This document shows positions 25,122-38,427 of a DNA stretch of 64,000 bases, piece after piece; the first letter of the stretch is position 1; every line of letters begins with the position of its first letter. This DNA is from Hedera helix (taxonomy: Eukaryota > Streptophyta > Magnoliopsida > Apiales > Araliaceae): positions 52,203,524 to 52,267,523 of the forward strand of contig OX359269.1 of the NCBI GenBank assembly GCA_947179155.2, read 5' to 3'. The translations under genes and the position numbers were made by a program. Below the pieces are notes generated by a model, which made no database searches, had not been told where the DNA came from, and saw nothing but the letters and a program-made list of their open reading frames with translations.

Positions 25122-27186
25122 CTAAGAAAGTTGACAGAACGAGGAGATTAGTTAACATTAGTTCAAGGAGCACAGACACAATAACACAATACGTTTTAGA
25201 AAGTAGGACAATGATATGTCAAGGACACAACAAAGAAGATAAATTATATATATAAGTAAATTATAAGGAATTAAAATGTTCTTTTGAAGAAGAAACCTAA
25301 GATTGTACTAAATACATATAATATGCAATTAGGGACAATAATAAACAATAATTACCTTGATGAACCAACATTGATGCAGCAATGATCGTGCTTATGAATT
25401 TGCATCGATACGTATGTATAATATTTATATGTAAATAAATTATGATGGATCATCTCCTACTTCTATTGATCTACTAAACATTTCAATGTTCTTATTTTGC
25501 TTTTATATACAACAACAAACCCGTAATATAAATCTTTAAAATTATATTATTTCCTATTCTGAATAAAGTAACCCTTAATGCTTGTTGGTAACATATTGCC
25601 GTGCGTTCAGTGTATGTCATGTTGTTTCTCAAGATATATTTTAATGTTGACTTGTGGACACATCAAAGATGCATAAAGTAAGTGTCAAGGTAAAATCAAT
25701 AGTGGGTGGCAGAATATGTTGATAAGTAGCTTTCATGTGATGGAAAAGTGAGCCTTCAAATAGTCTTACATCATCAACGCCAGGAACTTTAGGAGGTGCA
25801 AATGTTTAATGCATTTAAAGTATTTAAAAATTCAAAATATATGTCAAAAAATTATAATCACAATAAACTAGAAGAAAGTACTACTAATATCAAATTGAGT
25901 GATTTAAAAATTCTATATAAATATTTTTAATTATTTATATTAAAAATAGTCAATTTAACTATTAAAATTAAATTATTACGTTTATTATGGGACGGAAGGA
26001 ATAATAATTATATGATAATCATTTTATCTTATTCTTTAATTATTTCATTGATTATATAAATTTATAGTCATGAGCTAAAAGTTAAAAAATAAAATAAAAG
26101 CATCTACAACGAATTTGAGTATTGAACTATTTAAAATTATGAAGTTTACTTGCGAGTAAAACAACATCTTCAGAAGAAAAAAAAGATTGATTAAATTTGC
26201 ATGAGAGAATACCTTGTCTAATTTTATTATTATTATTTTTTTGTTTGAAGGATGAGAGTATTTTTTGAATTAATTTATACGTTAAACGAGATTAAATCAT
26301 TTTGAGACAATCTTAAAGGTAACACCCTCACAGTCCAGTACATCTACACAAAATACTAATGCCTAGGTGTTGCCCCAAGGTTTGAACTCGACTAGGGAGT
26401 AAATCTCCTTAGATCACCATGGCAAGGTTAATACATTCTTTAACTACACCAATGATATACATTCTCTTTCGAATTATAAAATTATTATTAATTTTTTAAA
26501 AATAAATTTGATATATTTTAAATAATTTATTTAAAATTTTTAAACATTAAATCTTATAACTAATAATATTTTATAGGTAATTTATAATATTTAGAATTGT
26601 ATTAACATAAATTAAATAAAATCATCTCAATTTTGAGTTTGAAATTTTTTAAAATTAATTTTTTAAAAATCAATATTAATCTTATAAATTAGAACAGATG
26701 AAGGATAAGGTTATGTTTGTTTACCTCTTAATACCTCTTAACAACTCCATATCTGAATCGGTAAGATGATAAAGTTGTTTGTTAAAATTTTACTCGACTC
26801 TTAATCGGTAAGACATAAAATTAACTTCAAATCATTAAGAGTTGTCTCTTAATAAAAAAAATTTGGTAACTTTTTTTTTATAAATACATTCAATAATATT
26901 ATCTACTTATTTTTATTAAATTGAATATTTTAAATTATTAAATAAAATTTTACCCTTTAAAATGGTAAAATAATTTTATTATCACTCAGACAATATAATT
27001 TATTAAGATATATTAATCATTCAAATCTTAATTATTTAATTTTATCAAACACATACCTAAGTTAAAAACTTGAGCACAAGGTATAATACTCGTTAATACA
27101 ATATTCCAAGCAAAAAGTTTTATCGAATAAAACTAAAAATGATACATTGATGTTTGATTGGCAAAATAACATTAAGCATTCTTATA
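25122..27186. other. Intergenic stretch, no gene recognised
   Basis: AT-rich sequence between the adenylate kinase fragment and element 2. The only notable item is the tRNA-like piece at 26310-26430. Confidence 0.45.
26310..26430 (-). mobile_element. Possible tRNA-derived SINE remnant
   Basis: On the minus strand GAGTTCAAACC fits the B box of polymerase III promoters, with a tRNA-like head 'ccatggtgatctaagg' about 35 nt upstream. There is no poly-A tail or target duplication that I can fix. Short and weak. Confidence 0.3.
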
Positions 27187-27191
27187 TAATA

Positions 27192-30100
27192 TGTGACGAC
27201 CCCAAATCCGGGTTCCTTGAACCTCGGACCCGGTTCAACATGAGTACAACCTTTTCCTTATTGTTCATGAATTAAAACAATATTATAATTGCTAAATAAT
27301 CATTTATTTACAATTTTACAACATCTCTTTCTATTCCAGAATCGAAATCTTTATACATTCCTAGTATGTCTCAATATCATACATGATACGACATTCTATT
27401 ACAATCAAATTGAGTATTTAACACTCATATAATATACCAACTAAGTATTATACTACACAATCATTTACCTGTCCAATTCGGACTGATATCTACAATAGAC
27501 ATTTAGATCTTTAGTGAAAGTAATATGATTTCCTGTTCCTTGATCTTTATCGAGAACTTCAACTAACTTGCACTATCTGAAAATATTTGTTTTAAGCAAG
27601 AGTGAGCACGACGGCTCAGCAAGTTTAACAGTTACACATAACACATTACATGTTTCACATATACTCTGCAATTTATACTTACATCATGTTTTTCATGCAT
27701 TTCAGTTTATGTCATACTGCTCATACATCACATATAACATCTAACAATTCATTCTTCATATTTATACATAATCTACATGTAATCATACCTCATGCATATC
27801 ACAATTATCATCAATATCTTTCTATTAACAATTTAATATCACATCATAGCATGTTAAAGCACATAGGAGCAAGTTCTGAAAAACTTGCCTGGTCGCTTCT
27901 ACCATTTACGCCTATTTGCGTCATTTGCTCAACCTACAATTTATATAACAAATTGACATATTCATTAACTCCCAGGACTTTTAATTAGTCTTAACTTAAG
28001 ACCTTAACTTCAAATTATTAACTCTTTAGTTGTCCGATAAACGAACCCTTAAGTTCCGGACAAAAATCCTAGCCCAACAAACCTAGTTGGACATGTCGGT
28101 AAACTTAACCAACTTATTAATATTATTAATTATTTAATAATACTTTAATTCCTTATTAATATTATTAACCATTTAATAATATTTTACTTATTTATTAATA
28201 TTATTAATCATTTAATAATATTTTAATCACTTATTAATATTATTAACCATTTAATAATATTTTAATCACATATTAATATTATTAACCATTTAATAATATT
28301 TTAATCACTCATTAATATTATTAACCATTTAATAATATTTTACTCACTCATTAATATTATTAACCATTTAATAATATTTTAATCACTTATTAATATTATT
28401 AATCATTTAATAATATTTTAATCACATATTAATATTATTAACCATTTAATAATATTTTAATCACTCATTAATATTATTAACCATTTAATAATATTTTAAT
28501 CACTCATTAATATTATTAACCATTTAATAATATTTTACTCACTCATTAATATTATTAACCATGTAATGATATTTTAATCATTTACAAATGTTATTCATCA
28601 TTCAATAACTTTTTAATCATATACTAATATTATTGATCATTTAATAATATTTTAATAATCTTCAAATAATACCAATAGTTAACTTTTTAATTGTGTTAAC
28701 TTTAGTCTTTATTTTAAACATTTAGTTACTAATTAATGATTAATGGATTTCATATATATTGGTTTAATAACCAAAACATTCATTTTACACTTATTTCAAC
28801 TTAAATTTTCATAAAAAACTCGACCCGGACCGACCCGACCCGACCCGGACCGACCCGGAGCTGGAAAAATCTGCTTAGCAGATTGTTATGACGCAGTTGC
28901 GTCAGTCCTGACGCGGCTGCGTCAGCCATTTTGTCCGAAAGTCAATTTTTTTGACTGCTCGACCCTCCGACGCTCCGAGAGCCATAACTTCTTCATTTTA
29001 AAACATTTTGGAGTGATTCTTGAGTCCATTCTCATCCGAATTTCCCTCTCTACAACTTCTCTTTAGATCACAAATCCAAATTACGAACGTAACTAGACCA
29101 AAAACCGCTCACAAGGGCAAAGTGAAAACTAAAATCACAAATCCTTGGTTTTAATGGTTCAAACTTGAATATAATAAACTCTACACATCCAAATGACACC
29201 AACTTAGTGTTGTTGTCTTCCTAACTTCTTGTTTTACAATATTTCATGGTTCAATCACATTTTTGAAAACGTTTGACACGAAATTTAAAGGTCGAACCAC
29301 CTAGGGTTTTACCGGTAATCACAATATGGAATTTTCTTCCATTTATTTGCATACCACTTATACCAATTCATGATTTAAACCTATCAAACCATGAATCTAC
29401 CTATATATATCATAGATTTAGACTTCTAGATCATCAAAATAACTTTTGATCGGTTAAAAATATATTTTGACCGTTTAAAACTTATATAAATTATAAAAAT
29501 GCATTAAGGAAGAGTTAGAACACTTTTCAACCTCTTGGATTTGAATGTTCTTCTTCTTCTTCTTCTTCTTGTATATCTTGCTAGGACTCCTCCCTTTCCT
29601 TCTTCTTGAGTGAACCATTAGCACACTAACTCACAAGCTCTCTAGCTTTTCTCTAGAACCTCTCTCTCTATAATATTTGATCTACTAACAAATGAGCCAA
29701 CTCTAGCTTTCTCTTACTACTCTTCTATTTATAGACTACCAAAATTGATACTTACAATTATTGTAAGTCTATAATATCACCAATACTTGCAAAAGATCAA
29801 ATCAAGTTTAATTATTAAATGAATGACCTTTGCTTGGATTGATTTATGGAAGTTGAGTGAAGCAACTAGGTGGAGTAAATTTGAAGCAATCATTCTCCAA
29901 CACTTAACTCATGTATGGTTAAAACTCTTACTCTTGTAACCTATGTTGACCTAACTATCAACCATGGTCCAAGTTCATCAATTGATCATACATACATCTT
30001 CCACCAAATAACCCAAGTAAGGTTAATTCTCTACAATTAAGTATACATAGATATCCAATATATTTATATATTTACTAACACTTAACTCTAACATTGGTTA

Positions 30101-31486
30101 AGATTTTATTTTTATGTCCTATATAATTATATAAGCATCTATATATATATACACCAATATATGTATATATATTCACTTATACATGCACAATACTTGTATT
30201 TTTGATATTTAAAATGTCATCCATCAACTTGACAACAAGTAACATAAATGGTGAAGTGTAAAATAAGCAACAATCACCAACACTTAACCCACATGTGGTT
30301 AACTCTCTACAACATCCAACCCATGATTATATATAAATTATACCTTGGTGAATTATATACATACACAATTGTATCTATAATATTCTTCCTACAACTAACC
30401 CATGCATAGTTAAATCTTTAATTTATTTACTACCTAGGGTTTTTCAACTAACTCATCCATAGTTAATTCTCATCATCAAATTCACCCACCTAGCATTTAA
30501 CCAATGTTTGGTTAATGCTTTCTCTTATCTACCAACTAGGGTTGTTCAATTAACCCTACATTAGTTAATTCTCTACACTTAACAATACTTGAATTTATTC
30601 TCCCAACATATTGACCAATATTTGACTTTTAAATTTGGACTCAATATTTGGGCTACTAGTTTATTTTGCATTGGGCTCCCTTATTTAATTATTTGGGCTA
30701 CCCAACACAACTCACACATCTTTATATCTTGGGCTAGGTAATTAATTTAATTTGACTTATATTAATTACCTCTTGGACTATAATCAACATAACATTTGGG
30801 CTTATTATTTAATTACCCACTTCATATCAATATTCTCATATTGGGCTAACATCTATAATTCTTTTGGGCTAGTCCACTAGTAGTAATTAAATTACTTGGA
30901 CTCTTCATGAGGATAGATCCTTAAAGTTATTTGGACCTCTATAATTACCAACAAGACTTTCAACCATTCAAATATTGGGCTTGCTTAAATCCATTAATGA
31001 ACTCTATACAACAACTTAATAATTAAGTTAATTACTTAATTAATTTAATTTCTTAATATTGTCATTCTAGACAATCATTCTAGCTTCACAATAACTTTAA
31101 ACCTTAACTAATATAATTAACTTAATTAATTATATTTTATGTCTTTCCTTCTTACTCTATTTTAAAACTAATTAATTTATTAGTTTAATTGAGTACTTAA
31201 TTTACTTCACACATCATCTTGTTTGACTAACAAACTCAACTCTAGGTATATATATATTAATATAATCACCTTCACTTTTCAATTGAATTTATTTTCTTAA
31301 TAAATTCTCTACAAGCATCGTTAAAATATTTCCACATTTAATTTTCTAACAAATAGCTTATGTTAAAAAAAATGTTCACCCATTTTCTACACATCTTACT
31401 TCTCAAATTCTAGGTTTTAAACCTTAACCTTTAATAAAATCAATTAAGATATTATTTAAAATCTTGAAAATATCTGAGATATTACA
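27192..31486 (-). repeat. 3' LTR of element 2
   Basis: 4295 bp with TG...CA ends. It contains the 39-bp tandem array (28117-28662), a C-rich patch of CCGACC repeats at 28818-28858, a palindrome-rich patch of gacgcag/ctgcgtc at 28890-28925, and a CTT microsatellite at about 29550-29573. A 112-codon frame at 27650-27988 has a counterpart in the other LTR but consists of unremarkable His/Tyr-rich sequence and is not treated as a gene. Confidence 0.92.
28117..28662. repeat. 39-bp tandem repeat, 14 units
   Basis: Units start ttaatattattaa and contain atttaataatatttt. There are 14 in register at 39-bp spacing, the last three diverged. Higher-order variation (units ending cactta, cacata, cactca, tactcactca) repeats in the same order, indicating block duplication. 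Confidence 0.93.
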
Positions 31487-31498
31487 TTCACCCCTTCT
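31487..31498 (-). other. Polypurine tract of element 2
   Basis: Minus-strand AGAAGGGGTGAA next to the LTR start, identical to that of element 1. Confidence 0.7.
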
Positions 31499-33080
31499 TA
31501 TAAGAATTTCGTCCCCGAAATTTTATCATACTCATTTCTAACAAATTTTCATATCTGAATATATATCTTCACTCATCACATTCTATGACCACCCTTTTCT
31601 AGGAAGTTCATACTTTTCACAATTCCAGAACAATGGAATATCTTGCAGAAGAATAAATTGAAAATCAATATCTTACAAAAGAATAAATTGAAAATCAAAA
31701 TATTCATTAAAACTTTCATACTATTCTGAGGGGTCATAAAGACTGTGAACATACTGCGAGAATGTTTATCAATCACAAAGACTGAAAACATACCACAATG
31801 GTTTCGTACGCTAGGTGATTAGCCTATCGTACTCTAGCGCTGTGCTCAACGACTTCTCTCGGGGTCGAACTCTTTGGATTTACCAACCCATATCAGCATG
31901 CCACCACTGTTGGGCGCCCCCTCGCGGGTTCTTTATTCATGGCTCTGACATATCCCCCATTATGGGGTTGTTCACCTCAGACTTACTACAAAATTCCGCT
32001 TCAGCATAAGTTGGATTGGAAAATAAAACTCGAGTCATTTCTGACCAAAAAGTGTCCAGTCAAAATAAATGACCTAGACTCACATCATTGAACTGTTCGT
32101 ATATTACGACTCAAAAATCATTTCAGATCAGTTAAAGTAACTAAAATTCATTTATAGGACTTCATGATACCGCACCGTTGCAACAGTGCGTTGAGGATTC
32201 CGTCTTTTTCATCTTTGCACCATGGCTTTAATGGCGTGTGATGATTTTATAAATATATTTTGATATTTTCAAATCAATTTGTCTAGCCGAAACAATTAGC
32301 ATAGACTCTTCTTTAAACGTTTCAAAATACAAAAAAATCATTTTGACTTTGTCATATTACAGCATACCATAGTGGGCTTAAAAATACATCCAACACTAGG
32401 TTACTCTGCATTTATGACTCCATCGTTTATCATCTCATCACAAGTAACGATGGACTTCTCCACACCTCGTGTTACTGCGACTTAATAATAAAAAAGGAAA
32501 ATTCATTTGTCTTTTCAAAAGCACAACAGTGCGAATTTAACACGATTTTAAGAATTTCAAAGTCTAGCATAGCTAGAAGATTTGGAATATCCTAAAACCT
32601 CAAAACACCTCAAATTTTTCCTCCACATTCTTTTCCAGCTTAATAACTATATCTAGTATAGCTTTAATCTTGCTACTTAACTCTACCCATACCCACTGTT
32701 CATCAAACTTACCACGTACTTGGGCTCAGGAACTTACCACAATCATATGGTTTGAGGAGCTTATCCTAGTCAGGCCAAAGTCGCCCATTCGCTGAGGGGT
32801 TCCACCATACGATTATGAGTCACAAACTTACCATACGTGTCGGTTCTCAGAACACGAACTTATCTTAACATTCTCTACCTATTTGTTATATACATGAGAA
32901 AAGAATCACCTTCTCAACATACATATAACGAAAAGCGCGTCATCAGGTTTCAATCGATTATCACTATAGGAAGCTAAGTGGTTGTCAAACCAAACACAAT
33001 CTCCTGCCCATACAAGAAATTGGTCAACTCGGCCACTAATCAATATAGAAAGTTAAGCGGTCATTAAACCAAGAACAAAT

Positions 33081-33212
33081 ACATCAGTTTCTCAACTGTT
33101 CAACACTGTAAGGAAACACATGCTGCCAGTGCATATCTTTCTTCTTCGATACACACTGATCGTGCAAGTTTCGCAGCAGCATCTCCCAAATTGGTTCGCT
33201 GACATATCATAG
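33081..33212 (-). other. 132-bp extra block in the interior of element 2, possibly captured DNA
   Basis: It interrupts the second of three roughly 80-bp repeat units that is uninterrupted in element 1. Its base composition is richer in GC than its surroundings. On the minus (element sense) strand it is open for 36 codons (starting MICQRTNLGD, with an EEERYALAA stretch) before a stop. I do not recognise the product. A captured host-gene piece is possible; so is an ancestral segment lost from element 1. Confidence 0.45.
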
Positions 33213-33702
33213 CCCCCGCCCATACAAGAGTTCGTTCAACTCAACCACTATATTAATATAGGAAGCTAAGCGGTTCTAAAACCAAGCACAGATTTCCCGC
33301 CCATACAAGGAATCATACAACTCAGTCACTAATATGAGTTCTCAATTAAAAATTCACAAACCTCTAATTCTTCTTTTCTGAATACGAATTCTCTCCATTC
33401 ATATTTTAGTATATCTGCCTCATTACGAGTTCATTTCTCTAGATCATTTAGCATTTTCTTTATGCTTCTCAAAATCTTATGATAAGATATCTTATATCAT
33501 TTATTCAAATTAAGTACAACATGACCCTTTTCATTTCTCTTATATCTTCTCAAATCCATAATTGGATAATCTTCTATATATGAATTTTTCAAATTCATCT
33601 TTTATTACTTAAACTCTTCCGGAGTTTATTCATTTATCATTTTACTTATCTTCTATACGGTTATAGCCTAAGGCACTCTTACATAAGGTTTATAACCTAT
33701 CA

Positions 33703-33714
33703 GCTCTGATACCA
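33703..33714 (-). other. Primer-binding site, initiator Met tRNA type, element 2
   Basis: Minus strand TGGTATCAGAGC, 3 nt from the LTR, as in element 1. Confidence 0.88.
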
Positions 33715-33717
33715 ACT

Positions 33718-36700
33718 TGTGACGACCCCAAATCCGGGTTCCTTGAACCTCGGATCCGGTTCAACACGAGTACAACCTTTTCCTTATTGTTCATGAATTA
33801 AAACAATATTATAATTGCTAAATAATCATTTATTTACAATTTTACAACATCTCTTTCTATTCCAGAATCGAAATCTTTATACATTCCTAGTATGTCTCAA
33901 TATCATACATGATACGACATTCTATTACAATCAAATTGAGTATTTAACACTCATATAATATACCAACTAAGTATTATACTACACAATCATTTACCTGTCC
34001 AATTCGGACTGATATCTACAATAGACATTTAGATCTTTAGTGAAAGTAATATGATTTCCTGTTCCTTGATCTTTATCGAGAACTTCAACTAACTTGCACT
34101 ATCTGAAAATATTTGTTTTAAGCAAGAGTGAGCACGACGGCTCAGCAAGTTTAACAGTTACACATAACACATTACATGTTTCACATATACTCTGCAATTT
34201 ATACTTACATCATGTTTTTCATGCATTTCAGTTTATGTCATACTGCTCATACATCACATATAACATCTAACAATTCATGCTTCATATTTATACATAATCT
34301 ACATGTAATCATACCTCATGCATATCACAATTATCATCAATATCTTTCTATTAACAATTTAATATCACATCATAGCATGTTAAAGCACATAGGAGCAAGT
34401 TCTGAAAAACTTGCCTGGTCGCTTATACCATTTACGCCTATTTGCGTTATTTGCTCAACCTACAATTTATATAACAAATTGACATATTCATTAGCTCCCA
34501 GGACTTTTAATTAGTCTTAACTTAAGACCTTAACTTCAAATTATTAACTCTTTAGTTGTCCGATAAACGAATCCTTAAGTTCCGGACAAAAATCCTAGCC
34601 CAACAAACCTAGTTGGACATGTCGGTAAACTTAACCAACTTATTAATATTATTAATTATTTAATAATACTTTAATTCCTTATTAATATTATTAACCATTT
34701 AATAATATTTTACTTATTTATTAATATTATTAATCATTTAATAATATTTTAATCACTTATTAATATTATTAACCATTTAATAATATTTTAATCACATATT
34801 AATATTATTAACCATTTAATAATATTTTAATCACTCATTAATATTATTAACCATTTAATAATATTTTACTCACTCATTAATATTATTAACCATTTAATAA
34901 TATTTTAATCACTTATTAATATTATTAATCATTTAATAATATTTTAATCACATATTAATATTATTAACCATTTAATAATATTTTAATCACTCATTAATAT
35001 TATTAACCATTTAATAATATTTTACTCACTCATTAATATTATTAACCATGTAATGATATTTTAATCATTTACAAATGTTATTCATCATTCAATAACTTTT
35101 TAATCATATACTAATATTATTGATCATTTAATAATATTTTAATAATCTTCAAATAATACCAATAGTTAACTTTTTAATTGTGTTAACTTTAGTCTTTATT
35201 TTAAACATTTAGTTACTAATTAATGATTAATGGATTTCATATATATTGGTTTAATAACCAAAACATTCATTTTACACTTATTTCAGCTTAAATTTTCATA
35301 AAAAACTCGACCCGGACCGACCCGACCCGACCCGGACCGACCCGGAGCTGGAAAAATCTGCTTAGCAGATTGTTATGACGCAGCTGCGTCAGTCCTGACG
35401 CGGCTGCGTCAGCCATTTTGTCCGAAAGTCAATTTTTTTGACTGCTCGACCCTCCGACGCTCCGAGAGCCATAACTTCTTCATTTTAAAACATTTTGGAG
35501 TGATTCTTGAGTCCATTCTCATCCGAATTTCCCTCTCTACAACTTCTCTTTAGATCACAAATCCAAATTACGAACGTAACTAGACCAAAAACCGCTCACA
35601 AGGGCAAAGTGAAAACTAAAATCACAAATCCTTGGTTTTAATGGTTCAAACTTGAATATAATAAACTCTACACATCCAAATGACACCAACTTAGTGTTGT
35701 TGTCTTCCTAACTTCTTGTTTTACAATATTTCATGGTTCAATCACATTTTTGAAAACGTTTGACACGAAATTTAAAGGTCGAACCACCTAGGGTTTTACC
35801 GGTAATCACAATATGGAATTTTCTTCCATTTATTTGCATACCACTTATACCAATTCATGATTTAAACCTATCAAACCATGAATCTACCTATATATCATAG
35901 ATTTAGACTTCTAGATCATCAAAATAACTTTTGATCGGTTAAAAATATATTTTGACCGTTTAAAACTTATATAAATTATAAAAATGCATTAAGGAAGAGT
36001 TAGAACACTTTTCAACCTCTTGGATTTGAATGTTCTTCTTCTTCTTCTTCTTCTTGTATATCTTGCTAGGACTCCTCCCTTTCCTTCTTCTTGAGTGAAC
36101 CATTAGCACACTAACTCACAAGCTCTCTAGCTTTTCTCTAGAACCTCTCTCTCTATAATATTTGATCTACTAACAAATGAGCCAACTCTAGCTTTCTCTT
36201 ACTACTCTTCTATTTATAGACTACCAAAATTGATACTTACAATTATTGTAAGTCTATAATATCACCAATACTTGCAAAAGATCAAATCAAGTTTAATTAT
36301 TAAATGAATGACCTTTGCTTGGATTGATTTATGGAAGTTGAGTGAAGCAACTAGGTGGAGTAAATTTGAAGCAATCATTCTCCAACACTTAACTCATGTA
36401 TGATTAAAACTCTTACTCTTGTAACCTATGTTGACCTAACTATCAACCATGGTCCAAGCTCATCAATTGATCATACATACATCTTCCACCAAATAACCCA
36501 AGTAAGGTTAATTCTCTACAATTAAGTATACATAGATATCCAATATATTTATATATTTACTAACACTTAACTCTAACATTGGTTAAGATTTTATTTTTAT
36601 GTCCTATATAATTATATAAGCATCTATATATATATACACCAATATATGTATATATATTCACTTATACATGCACAATACTTGTATTTTTGATATTTAAAAT

Positions 36701-37971
36701 GTCATCCATCAACTTGACAACAAGTAACATAAATGGTGAAGTGTAAAATAAGCAACAATCACCAACACTTAACCCACATGTGGTTAACTCTCTACAACAT
36801 CCAACCCATGGTTATATATAAATTATACCTTGGTGAATTATATACATACACAATTGTATCTATAATATTCTTCCTACAACTAACCCATGCATAGTTAAAT
36901 CTTTAATTTATTTACTACCTAGGGTTTTTCAACTAACTCATCCATAGTTAATTCTCATCATCAAATTCACCCACCTAGCATTTAACCAATGTTTGGTTAA
37001 TGCTTTCTCTTATCTACCAACTAGGGTTGTTCAATTAACCCTACATTAGTTAATTCTCTACACTTAACAATACTTGAATTTATTCTCCCAACATATTGAC
37101 CAATATTTGACTTTTAAATTTGGACTCAATATTTGGGCTACTAGTTTATTTTGCATTGGGCTCCCTTATTTAATTATTTGGGCTACCCAACACAACTCAC
37201 ACATCTTTATATCTTGGGCTAGGTAATTAATTTAATTTGACTTATATTAATTACCTCTTGGACTATAATCAACATAACATTTGGGCTTATTATTTAATTA
37301 CCCACTTCATATCAATATTCTCATATTGGGCTAACATCTATAATTCTTTTGGGCTAGTCCACTAGTAGTAATTAAATTACTTGGACTCTTCATGAGGATA
37401 GATCCTTAAAGTTATTTGGACCTCTATAATTACCAACAAGACTTTCAACCATTCAAATATTGGGCTTGCTTAAATCCATTAATGAACTCTATACAACAAC
37501 TTAATAATTAAGTTAATTACTTAATTAATTTAATTTCTTAATATTGTCATTCTAGACAATCATTCTAGCTTCACAATAACTTTAAACCTTAACTAATATA
37601 ATTAACTTAATTAATTATATTTTATGTCTTTCCTTCTTACTCTATTTTAAAACTAATTAATTTATTAGTTTAATTGAGTACTTAATTTACTTCACACATC
37701 ATCTTGTTTGACTAACAAACTCAACTCTAGGTATATATATATTAATATAATCACCTTCACTTTTCAATTGAATTTATTTTCTTAATAAATTCTCTACAAG
37801 CATCGTTAAAATATTTCCACATTTAATTTTCTAACAAATAGCTTATGTTAAAAAAAATGTTCACCCATTTTCTACACATCTTACTTCTCAAATTCTAGGT
37901 TTTAAACCTTAACCTTTAATAAAATCAATTAAGATATTATTTAAAATCTTGAAAATATCTGGGATATTACA
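33718..37971 (-). repeat. 5' LTR of element 2
   Basis: 4254 bp, aligned to the other LTR at a constant offset of 6526 until the tandem array. It is 41 bp shorter: one 39-bp unit in the array and one TA in 'ctatatatatcatag' are missing. It lies beside the primer-binding site on the minus strand. Confidence 0.92.
34643..35149. repeat. 39-bp tandem repeat, 13 units
   Basis: Counterpart of the array at 28117 in the other LTR, with one unit fewer. The missing unit is one of two adjacent copies ending taatcactca. Confidence 0.93.
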
Positions 37972-38427
37972 TAATAACTTTGTTTTACTCAACGACCGTA
38001 TCAAGCATGGGGAATTTTTGTTAATTCGTTGTCTTAATTTATGAATTTATATATGATTAGCAACAACTTTTTCAACTTGTAATTTTTTTTAGAGATGTTT
38101 ATGTTCCCTTATTTGATAAATTTTTAATTGCATTTAAAATTATGGGATTAAAAAAATAATAATATATTTTTTTATTTTTTCGGTTGATGATATACGTGAA
38201 GATGAAATATCAGATATGTTTGATAAAATAAAAACGAGTACAGTAAAAAGAAGTAAAGAAAAAAATTATTACACGGTACCATGATTTACTTTTAAAAATA
38301 ATAAAACATTTTTTATCCTTCATAAATGACAAGGGTACTACAGAGTATATATATTTTAATTATTTCAATAATATTTGCAATATTAAAAAAATGGAATACA
38401 AACGGAGCTCAAGATCCGAATTGCAAA

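Larger units (their letters stand above)
31487..33717 (-). mobile_element. Interior of element 2, non-coding
   Basis: 2231 bp related along most of its length to the interior of element 1. The differences include a 132-bp block at 33081-33212 absent from element 1 and a short different patch at about 32430-32490. On the minus strand the sequence before the purine tract reads 'ttcggggacgaaattc', reminiscent of the end of the pol frame in plant Ty3/gypsy elements, but no frame leads into it. Confidence 0.8.
27187..37976 (-). mobile_element. LARD-like non-coding LTR retrotransposon, element 2, complete
   Basis: The complete element runs from 27192 to 37971 and is bounded by perfect 5-bp target duplications taata (27187-27191 and 37972-37976). 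LTRs are 27192-31486 (4295 bp) and 33718-37971 (4254 bp); the interior is 31487-33717. The primer-binding site at 33703-33714 and purine tract at 31487-31498 place it on the minus strand. No protein domain of gag or pol is visible. The interior is clearly related to that of element 1, and the first bases of the LTR (TGTGACGACCCCAAATCCGG) are shared, yet the LTR bodies differ strongly. The two LTRs differ by scattered substitutions, one tandem unit and a 2-bp TA, so it is older than element 1. Confidence 0.92.

Noticed and set aside
27650..27988. 112-codon frame, repeated at 34176-34514
   Set aside because: Lies in both LTRs of element 2, low-complexity His/Tyr-rich sequence, no domain; differences between copies include several amino-acid changes.
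28117..28662. Centromere-like satellite array
   Set aside because: Only 13-14 units, confined to the LTRs of one element.
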